From Halicephalobus mephisto (lineage: Eukaryota > Nematoda > Chromadorea > Rhabditida > Panagrolaimidae), in the NCBI GenBank assembly GCA_009193035.1, contig SWDT01000001.1, positions 992,001 through 1,056,000 of the forward strand: a DNA stretch of 64,000 nt, read 5' to 3'. The notes beneath the pieces were generated by a model. It searched no databases. It was given only the letters and a program-made list of their open reading frames with translations, and was not told the origin of the DNA. Below, in pieces: positions 48,348-57,467 of the stretch (the stretch's first letter is position 1; each line of letters starts with the position of its first letter). Both the position numbers and the translations under genes were made by a program.

Positions 48348-49160
48348 ATGAAGTTGTTTATTTTCTTAATTTTTTTACAATATTTAGAAAATTTCACAGG
48401 TTTGTTTTGTATTTTAATTTAAATTAAAAAATATATTTTTATTGAATTCTTTGACTATAACTGAACTGGCATGCAGAAGAAATCCTTTTTTGGACCTTTG
48501 TAAATCTGTCTCGTCGATCGAACCGGACTCTGCTCCCGACCGGAAGACCGAATCCTCCTCTGCTGACTCAGCCGATGTTTTCAGCAACATTATCTCCATC
48601 GAAAATTCAACAGATGTTCCAAATTTAGCTCCAAACGACGGAAACAGAAATGAATCAACAACGGAAGGATCAAAAAACTTGGAAATTACGAACGATAAAA
48701 AAGTGGAAATTACGAATAATAAAAAAGTGGAAATTTCGTCAGAACCTGAATTGCCTGATATTCAACAAGAACATGAAATTTTACTAAAAAAGAAAAAAAA
48801 AGAATATTGTCAGAAATTTACTCCGAAATTTTACTTTTACTGTCAAGGTCCAGGACGGTATACTGTAACGGAGAAGGACCAAAACAGATTAGCTGCGTTT
48901 TGTTTAAGTGTCAAAGAAAACTGTTTTCCGGTAAGTTGGACACTTACAGTACATTGATTTACGGAAATTCTCAGGATCGAGTTCCTTGTACCCCAGAGTG
49001 TGACGAAACCATCAACAACCACTGCACTATCGCCTGCAAATGTGACTACCTGTATCCCATGGTCATCAAATTCTGTTCTCCTCTGACCATCCCGTCGTTG
49101 GAATCCTTGTGTCATTCTTGGTTTTCGAAATGCGCAAAAATATTTACATTAACAAGTTGA
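48348..49160 (+). CDS. Secreted cysteine-rich protein of unknown function (5' end uncertain)
   Basis: A first exon near 48348-48399 encodes a signal-peptide-like start (MKLFIFLIFLQYLENFT). Exon 48477-48930 encodes a Ser/Thr/Glu-rich linker with repeated TNDKKVEIT-type sequence, then a cysteine module (CQKFTPKFYFYC to ENCF). Exon 48975-49160 adds a second module (CTPECDE, CTIACKCDY, CHSWFSKC). The 48930/48975 join is in phase. The join of exons 1 and 2 is off by one base with the best donor (after 48399), so a weaker donor a few bases later or a different first exon is needed. I do not recognise the family. Confidence 0.6.
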
Positions 49161-49490
49161 TGGATTCTGACGATCACCGAATTTTCGTCTTTCTCAATTC
49201 CTTCAAAATCAAAAATGTTTTAAATTTTATTTCAAAATTTTAGATTTTGTAGCATTAGAACTAGTGTAAAAATACCAAGAATGTTTATATATCAAAAGTT
49301 CTCAGCCATACGAAGAATACAACATAAAACACCTACTGTATCCCTCAGGGACTTTCGTGCCGGGACCTGTTTTCTCATAATGCCTTAAACGGTCATGAAA
49401 TTACTTAATCATTTAATCCTCGTCATTTATTGAATTCAATAATATCTTTTGTAAAAAAAATTACATTAAATAATAATCGTAGTTGAGGAT
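49161..49490. other. Intergenic region between convergent secreted-protein genes
   Basis: About 330 bp of 3' flanking DNA. It contains CCTCAGGGACTTTCGTGCCG near 49352, which resembles the loop of the upstream hairpin. Nothing else is visible. Confidence 0.4.
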
Positions 49491-50077
49491 TCATCTACTT
49501 ATAAACCTGATTTTCTGGATCGAAAAATCAATAACCGTAATCAACAACAACATCCCTAAATTTGGATTCTTTCGTAAAACGTGATTTTCGTTTGAAGAAA
49601 AAACATCAGGTTTCGGAAATTTCGTTTTTTCTCGAATAATTTCAAAAACATGTCTGTAGCAAATCCTCTGGATATTCTGGATCACGTCCAGACAACAATC
49701 AATATTTGCTGTGAAATTAGAGGTGATATTCAATCTGAAAATTATTAAAATAATAAATTTTTTGTGTTATTTTACTTTAAAAATTCATGCGAATAAATTT
49801 GAACTTCTTTAAAAATTTCATTTGATTCGTTAAATTCCCAAATACTCCCGATTAAATCAGATGAATTTAATTTTGAATTACAATCGATATCGATTACCAT
49901 TTCGGAGATCGTTGAATTCAAATCTAAAATTAACTTTAATTTCAAAAAACTCAATGACGTCATACAATCATCAATAACTTCCAAAACTTCAGTCTTCCGT
50001 TCCGTTTCATCGGTTTTCTGAATTTTAATTACAGTAATAACAAAAATCAATAAGTAATTTAAAACCAAAAAATTCAT
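49491..50077 (-). CDS. Small secreted protein of unknown function
   Basis: Two exons (49776-50077 and 49491-49734) join in phase to 181 aa. ATG 50077 begins a signal peptide (MNFLVLNYLLIFVITVI). The mature part has a few cysteines (CMTSL, DCNSK, DCCLDV, ICYRHV) and several possible N-glycosylation sites. The composition is AT-driven, rich in Ile, Leu and Asn. It lies about 165 bp downstream of cct-8 on the same strand. The good intron, signal peptide and length support a real gene, but no family is recognised. Confidence 0.5.
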
Positions 50078-50241
50078 CAAAAGTTGAATAAAAAATGTCG
50101 CCTTAGCAACTCGAGCAAGAAACGTTAATTGTTGTGAAATAATGCCTCTAGCAATAAGCACTTTTATCAAAGGCAACAAATTATAACAAAATTAAAGCGG
50201 TATATCTCAATGAGGATCTCAGCATAAAGGCACAGGAGTTT

Positions 50242-52068
50242 TTAAGCCATTCCGTCGTCATTGCCCTCGGGATCTTGAGGACGAGGAGCTTTGAGATCTG
50301 GACCTCCTGCTGGTTTGGCCATTATTATCTGGTCCACTCTCAAGACTTGAATAGCAGTATCGGCAGCAACTTCGATAGCTTTCAATTTGGCAAGATAGGC
50401 ATCATAAATATTTTCTTTCTTGACATCAAGGTATTTCCCAGATTCAAAGATGTCAATTCCAATGCAGGCGTTACTCTTCTTCTGTTCAGCGATCAACAAA
50501 GCAAGGGCTTGGGTTTCCTGCAACAGTCAGTCAATCAATTTCATAAAAATAAAAACTTACATCAAGTCCGGCATTCTTGGCCAATTGTTTTGGCAGACTC
50601 TGATAAGCTTGTCCGAATTTATGCATAACATACTGGGAAACGGTAGAATTCTTGTTGGCCAAGTACTCCACATACCGGGAGACCTGAATTTCGAAAGTCC
50701 CGGCACCTCCGACAAGACGATTATCCCTTGTGAGGAGTTTATAGTTGTTGATGGCGTCGTCGAGAGCTCGTTCGACGTCGTTCATCTGCTGCAGAGTAGC
50801 TCCTCTGACGACAATACTGGCGATAGATCCTGTTTGACCAGTCTTTTCAAATACGATCGTTTGTTGACCAGATAATTCTTTTTGATAGACTTTGTCACAT
50901 TGACCAAGAAGTTCCAACGAAGGAACACAGATGTTCGCTTGAGCTGGAGCTCCAAGCATTCTACAAAGTCGACGGAGATCGAACTTGGAGACTAATCGAA
51001 CACCCATGATGTTGTACTTGTTCAGATAATGGATATAGAGATCTCCAAACTTTCCGGCGGCCACAACGACATTGACACCAGCGTCGTGGAGTTCCTTGAC
51101 TTGCTTTTCGACTTCTTGTTCTTCATTGGAAGCAAAAGACACCAATTCCTCGGCGTTGTTGAGCAGTACAGTACCTTTAGTCTCTGTTTGAGTGATGTCG
51201 AATGGACAGGCGAACAGGACAACTTTGGCATTTTCAACATTTCGCCGATCAGTCTCACTTGCTCGATGGAAAACCATGCCATTGACAACGGTGGAGTTTC
51301 TAATGGTTCCTCCGGGAATCTTGACGATTCTAATATTGTCTACGTTGAAGGCTTTTCCACTTTTTGATGCAACTTGAACACAAGCTTCTGCAGCTAATTC
51401 ACTGATCTTCTCGGCATGGATAAGCTGTTTAGACATGACCGAAGCCTTCAGGTACTTTTTGACTTCGTTGGCATTATGAAGTTCACTAGCTTTGGCAATT
51501 ATGAAACTGTCTATCTTCTGCATCAGTAGTTTCTGGATCTCGGTATATCCATCGATGACTTCCACCGGCTTGAGTCCCTATAAGCGCAAGTAAAACAGAA
51601 ATCAGACGTCAATGCGACTCACAGCTCGGATAAGCTCGCCCGCTCCTTCAAGTAGGGCAACAGCAAGGATTACTGCTGTATTCACTGCATCACCTGGACC
51701 TTCATCAACACATTGAGCTGCAAATGAAAGTAACTGAGCGGCTGGATGGACGACATCGAGTTCTCTGATGATAGTAGCGGCATCGGTGGTTATAAACTCC
51801 TTCTCGATGTCATTGATGACCAGTTTATTCATGCCTAAAATTGATCGATTCATATATGGAAAACCCAAATAACCCACCATTTGGACCGAATGTTGTTCTA
51901 AGTTGGTTTCCGAGCTCCGAACAAGCCTCAATGTTCCTCAACACGACTTCATCAACGCCTTTAAACGACTGAAGCAAGATTTATCGTCAGAAAATTTAAA
52001 TTTCAACATACCTTGGCTCCATCTTTCATAAAACGAGAATGGAATGACTGGGGAATAGACAAGGCCAT
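50242..52068 (-). CDS. cct-8: T-complex chaperonin subunit theta (CCT-8)
   Basis: CCT-8 is one of eight subunits of the cytosolic TRiC/CCT chaperonin that folds actin and tubulin. The ATG at 52068 starts MALSIPQSFHSRF. Exons join in phase through FGPNGMNKLVIND, DAATIIRELDVVHPAAQ, SVMSKQ, FNVDNIRI, FACPFDITQTETKGTVL and KYNIMGVRL. The end VLRVDQIIMAKPAGGPD is diagnostic of theta. Two nucleotide-site motifs deviate: GDGTN reads GDAVN (near 51690), and the GGGA block reads VGGAGTFE (near 50700). The aspartate of GDG is kept. The gene is otherwise of normal length and fully open. Confidence 0.92.
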
Positions 52069-52451
52069 CTTATAACACTGCAAAAATCAACAGCAACGGA
52101 ATTTGAATAAGAAACGAGGATTACACAAAACCGACTTGACTCAGAGGCTTTTCGTGTTGAGAAATATTTCTAGCACTTTGTCTTGGATAACTCTCAATCA
52201 CAAATCTGTTCAATCCATCCTCAACGATGTGGATATCATTAATGCCACAAAAAAGATGGAAAAATATATGAAGATAAAAAATCAAATGATAAAAAAGAAA
52301 ATCACTTTTTTCGCGTTTTTGGCGCCAAAAATTGGTTTCGAAACTCACGCGTTCAGCTCTCTTCGGAAGTTGTTGGATTTATTATTTTTATTCATCGTTG
52401 GATTTACTACTTTTATTCATCGTTGGATTGATGGCTGTCTGATGACCACAG
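52069..52451. promoter_or_regulatory. Divergent promoter between cct-8 and the Wee1/Myt1-like kinase
   Basis: A 383-bp AT-rich interval between divergent starts. It contains the E2F-type site listed at 52307-52331. A CCACAG immediately before the kinase ATG may be its trans-splice acceptor. Confidence 0.5.
52307..52331. promoter_or_regulatory. E2F-type palindrome
   Basis: TTTTTGGCGCCAAAAA (52316-52331) is a perfect 16-bp palindrome containing two opposed TTTGGCGC E2F/DP consensus sites, and TTTTTTCGCG lies immediately before it. It is about 120 bp upstream of a Wee1/Myt1-like kinase. The site is seen; its function is inferred. Confidence 0.55.
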
Positions 52452-53623
52452 ATGGATAATCCGAGTTATGTCAAGAATCTCATCAATCACTGCGGCAATT
52501 TCTCCAGTTCTTTGTTGAGTTTTAAAAAAGAAAAAAAGGTTTGCGAAATTATTTCTGGACTTGTTTAATGATGTGTAATTTTCTAGAAACAATGTATCTG
52601 TGGTCTGATCAACAAGAAACCATTAGCCAAACTGAAGGAACCGGCCGGTAAGGAAGTCCGTATCGTGAAGGAAGCAACCATCGTCACATTCAATCCTGAC
52701 TCTGGTGAGGCTTATATATCGCTTTTGATCTTGATTAATATCTTCCAGAATTTACTCTCTGGTCTGGCTACATTCCTGGCAACGGACAAATGTACTTTGA
52801 ACAAGCCTTCTACGACGTAAAGGAGATCGGATATGGATCTTTCGGAATCGTAAGGCAGTTTTCACTTTATCGTCGATTAAATAATTAATTTCAGGTTTAT
52901 GCTGCTACTTTCAAAGGTGATGGACAACGTTACGCCGTCAAGAAAGCCCATTACCCTTATATTGGGTTGAAAAACCGGGCTAGATTGCTGCACGAAGTCG
53001 ACGTCCACGAGCAATTCAGCAACTGTCCCGGTATTCTGCGGTTTTACGGAGCTTGGGAAGAAGAAGATCGACTTTATTTGCAAATGGAACTCTGCAAATT
53101 CAGTTTGTCGGATATTAAGGATTGTCCGGCTTGTGTCAATTGCAAAACTCTAACTGCTTTTGCTCGTGATTTGCTGCTTGGACTGGAGGAACTGCATTCC
53201 AAAGACGTGCTTCATTTCGATGTGAAGCCCGACAACATACTGGTAACGGAAGATCTTCATTGTAAACTCGGTGATTTCGGAGTCGCTGTCAGACTCAAGT
53301 CGGACAAGCTGTACGACCTTGATGAAGGTGATAGTCGTTATCTGGCTTTGGAAGTCCTCAATAACCCACCTACGAAGGCTTCTGACATCTACAGCCTTGG
53401 AATGTCCCTACTGGAACTCGCTGCCAAGGTAAATCTGCCTCCCAGCGGAACGGGCTTCCAGCAGATCAGACAAGGTTACATCAATCCTAATTGGTTGAAC
53501 TCCATTGAAGATGCCAAACTTCGTGCATTGATACTTTGGATGATTGATCCGGATCCTCTAAAGAGACCCACAGCTTCTATGGCCTTGGCTGCTTTGTCGA
53601 ACATTTCTTGTCTTACGTTATAA
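52452..53623 (+). CDS. Wee1/Myt1-family protein kinase, short form
   Basis: This family inhibits CDK1 by phosphorylating its Thr14/Tyr15. Exons 52452-52538, 52587-52704, 52749-52849 and 52895-53623 give 344 aa. After a 75-residue N-terminus come GYGSFGIVYAA, AVKKAHY, YGAWEEEDRLYLQMELC, HFDVKPDNIL, GDFGVAV and DEGDSRYLALEVL. The DVKPDN catalytic loop and the EGD-x-RY activation segment are typical of Wee1/Myt1. The usual APE motif reads ALE. There is no C-terminal membrane or regulatory tail, so it is much shorter than Myt1 proteins and may be a germline-type paralogue like those in other nematodes. Confidence 0.85.
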
Positions 53624-54349
53624 CTTATCTTAATATATAAATCAATTTAATTTGTATCAATACTACTAAGATAGAAAACAGGTATTTTAATAATCTTTAC
53701 TGGACCAACAAGACAAGGATAAGAATTTATATATTTCCTCACACGATACGACCGAGAGTGTCATTCGTGTACTACAGTATTCCACGTTCCCTGATATTCA
53801 GGCTGTCGCTTCAAGTCCTCTCTTTTTAGTTCAGTTTCTATCTCAACAGGTGCACAATAAATTTTAAAACTTAATAACTGAGACCTCGTTCATAGCCTGA
53901 ACATCAGAGAATATGAAATATTGTGGGATATGAACGAAGTTTTCAGTTATTAAGTGTTAAAATTTAATATTAATTCTATCTTTATTTTATTGTTCTAGTA
54001 GGAATTATTATAATACTTCCAAATTTACTTTAAAAAATATATTAATGCCTCTAGTGACGTCGGGAATTATCTTCTTTTTTAATTATGGAATAATGACGTT
54101 GTAATTTTTCCATCTTGTTGCAATATTTCCGTGCATTTTCGACAAAGTTGATCGATTTTTTGAATTTTGAAGTCAATTTAAAATTAAAATACACCGAATA
54201 AATGCTGATATTTCGAGAGATAAATTAAATAATTAAAAATTATTTTTTTCAGTTGATATTTTAATTATTTTAATTATTTTTATGGTTTATTTTTCGACAG
54301 ACATGCGATGTCCACGAGGGCGAGATATGACTTACAGTATCACTATGTC
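53624..54349. other. Intergenic region between convergent genes, with the second copy of a dispersed repeat
   Basis: Mostly the repeat listed at 53670-53967, followed by AT-rich DNA with no visible gene. Confidence 0.5.
53670..53967. repeat. Dispersed repeat element, copy B, ending in an inverted arm
   Basis: 53670-53900 closely matches 38171-38400, including CACACGATACGACCGAGAG and AGGTGCACAATAAATTTT. At 53900-53967 follows an inverted partial copy (GGGATATGAACGAAGTTTTC, AGTTATTAAGTGTTAAAATT), so the right end can fold back on itself. It starts only about 47 bp after the kinase stop codon. Confidence 0.85.
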
Positions 54350-56545
54350 TTACGTGCTGCTGACTTCGTCGAAGGTCCTAACCCTCTGGGTCCTTTTGTG
54401 GTCTTTGGGTTTCTTCTGGAGACGGTTTGCGAGGGAGGAACTGGCCCGAGGGAACGATTTTCCCAACCGTCTCGGGAGGGACGAAGTGGGTGTTTCCGTG
54501 AGGAAGGCGCTCTCGGTCAGTCCCGGACTGCTTCCGGCTTTGGGCGACCTCAGAAGCAACGAACTGCTTTCTGTGACGACTTGCTGAAGAGATGGATTAT
54601 TTTAAAAAGTTCTTGATCGAGTACGAACATGAGTAGTTACTGTTCTGTGAGAAGAATTCGTTCTTGACAGACGGTTACTGTTGCTTCCGTTGAAGAATGT
54701 GACTTCCATCCGGGAACTGCAATGGAGACGGGACTTGCAGCATTTCCCGAAGGTCAGTCGGTTCACGGCCACGCAGATGACCTTTATGAATCCATTTCTG
54801 AAGTTGTCCGAAACCAAGGCGTAGAGAATCGGATTTAAGCAGGAATTAGCATACGCCAGAACCTGAAGGTAATTTTAAAGATTACGAAATTCAAATTTGT
54901 ATTTCCAAAGTCGACAATCACGATTCAAAGTCGGAATTTGGACTTTCACGTCGAGAAAACGTGGATTTTTCTATTTCAAAAAATACCGAAAGTGATAAAA
55001 CTTGATATCTGGATTTTCCGAGTTAAAACGATCCACAATTCGTGTCAAAACGGAAAATCCAAATTTCGAAATTCATGTTTTAACAAAAAATTTTAAATTT
55101 CAAAAAATTCAAATTTTAAAAACCATATCCTGGATCAAAAAGTCCAAATTTTTAAAATCGAAATTTCGAAAGTTACGTTTTAGAACGAAAACTCGAAATT
55201 TCGGAAGTTATAGCCTATGGCGGGAATTTTAAATTTCGAAAGTTATATCTTAGAAAAGTTTAAATTTGAACCTTGAACTTTGATCGTCGACTTTGATAAC
55301 ACGGAACGCTGAATTTGGATGTTTACCTGACTGGCGATTTGGATTATCACTAGTGGCTTTCCTCCCCGCATCACTAGGGTGTCTGGATACACTAGTCCGG
55401 AAAAAAAGAAGCAGATATTCAGAGGGAACCAGCAGACAGCCCAGATGACCACAACACAAAGAACTAATCTCGTTACTTTCCTTTTGGCTTTTATTGTCTC
55501 TGGTCTGGATCTCATAGATCCGCTCATCTGAAAACCCATCGGATCCAATAGATTTGAGTGGGAGCAAAGCGCGGAATCGGTCCTGGAGGGAAATACCCCG
55601 GGCATTGACCGGTGACTTACGGTCAGTGCCTGCGGGGAAGTTTTAAGTTGCGCAATGTTCTTGGATTGTGATTTTATATCTCATGTCTTCTGGCAGAATA
55701 AATTATTTCCAACATTTCCTCATCTAGACATGGACCAGAAATCCAACAACACAAAAATTACGAAATTTAGGATCTTCGAACTCACGTTTTTGCTGCTTCC
55801 CCCGGGTCTCGGTGTGTACCACAGTCTTTTCAACATTAAATAATACAAAATACATGTTATTCCCAATGGCAGCAAGTACCCAAAAATGTTGAAAGAAAAA
55901 AAATACAATCGGGCTTCAGTTACTGTAGCTTCCCCTTTGGCGATGCTTACAATCGAACAAGTGCTTCTGTTTTCGATGATGAAAGTGTAATCGTAGACAT
56001 CGTGGATCTGTCCGACCTTTATCTGACTTAAAAGGATAATAGTGTAAGTGATGGCCAGCGCTATGCAGGTGTTGAGGGGGTTCCGGAGGGTCATGCTCTC
56101 GACCGGGTAGCAGACGGCCAGGAACCTGTCCGCGGCCATGAGGGTCAAGGTCCACACCGAGAAGTACGCCGAAGCATGCTGTAACTCCCTTAAAAACTAA
56201 TAAAAAGATTTTTTTTACCTGTAGATAATTGAGCATATTACAAGTCCATGTAGGCAATACCCATACCGGATAAGCGTAATCTATCGCTGTGAACGGCACA
56301 CAGAGCGTCAAAAACAACAAATCTGATATCGTCAATCCAATTATCAACGTATTTGTCGAATTTCTCATTTGTCTATTTAACGCGACCAAAATAACAAGAG
56401 CATTCCCGAGGACTCCGATGAGGACGACCACGGCGAAGATGGAAGGGATGATGATTCCGACTTTCTCTTCGAATTCTCTCGTTTCATTGTAGAATTTCAG
56501 AAGTAACTGATATCGGAGAGCCGTATTCACGCTCTCATTCAGCAT
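54350..56545 (-). CDS. Class A neuropeptide GPCR, galanin/allatostatin-A receptor-like
   Basis: ATG 56545 begins an N-terminus followed by TM1 ([20 protein letters not shown]). TM2 is [22 protein letters not shown]3 ends in [11 protein letters not shown] (DRF for DRY); TM6 has [11 protein letters not shown]; and TM7 has [11 protein letters not shown]. The MRNSTN/ISDLLF/DRFLAV set is typical of galanin/allatostatin-like receptors such as nematode NPR-9. Intracellular loop 3 has a 9-nt micro-exon (55621-55629) or a retained 93-nt segment. The tail continues past the first stop near 54602 through a small intron (donor GTTCGT) to a Ser/Thr-rich end at 54350; without that splice the protein would end at 54602. 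Confidence 0.85.
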
Positions 56546-57467
56546 TATTCCCGAACGAGAGCACTAATCTAGATTAATGGGATAAATATTAATATTTTTC
56601 AGTACATTCGCGGTTTAATTATCCCGAAACTCGGAACCAAGTTAATTAAACAACGTTCTCGAAAACCATAAACTAAAAAAATACTCATTTTTAAGACGAT
56701 TCGGTATTTTGACGTCCCTGTCAGGACCTATTTTTGGTCAGACACAGATTCTGAAGAATGCCAGCGGCAGGAAAGAATCAGTTGCATTATACCCTTCTGG
56801 CGTCATTGATGAAGGTCCAAAGAAAGCTCTGGCTCAATGACAGTTGACAGCCTTTTGGAGTTTCTGAGCTGCATTCCAAATTAAATCATCCCAGTGTCTT
56901 CCGTTCAGAATAAGCCGAGTTTCCATCTTTTTCTCGAAAAAAACTGTAACGATCAAACTAATAGTGTAAAATATTTCAAAATCAATAAAAAACAAAAACA
57001 AATATTTTCTTCAGTTAATTCAGCAAGGAAATAGGGGAACTTGATCCATCTTGTCTTCCGGTGTCCCACTGTCGAGGAATTCTACGAACAAAAAACCTTA
57101 ATTCTAAAAATATAAACAAGATAATAACCTAGAAACATTTGGATAAAATTAATCTACAGAATGGATAGGCCATGTACACCTCTTTTTCTAGCGTGGCAAA
57201 TCCAATTATTCACTTCTCCTTGAGGCAAGAAAATCCTGAAAGCACTAAGTAACTAAGTATCTGCTTCATCTTTTGCACTGTCCTTAAAACTGCTCTTTTA
57301 GATAAGCCAATTATTTACGTATTTTTTATGAACAAAAATCCAAATTAATATTCTAAAAACTTAGAGCCATAAAATTCTTCTAAACTCCAAAAACCTCCGT
57401 AGTAACATTGATTACTTCACCCGTTAAGTGCTTAATACCATCCTTATCTAAATCTACTTGATGGGAT
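56546..57467. other. Intergenic region upstream of the neuropeptide receptor
   Basis: About 920 bp. It should hold the receptor promoter and the 3' UTR of the next minus-strand gene. I see no gene or clear repeat. Confidence 0.45.

Noticed and set aside
54282..54616. Two plus-strand reading frames of about 100 codons
   Set aside because: They lie opposite the GC-rich last exon of the neuropeptide receptor, whose minus-strand Ser/Thr-rich tail explains the open frames.
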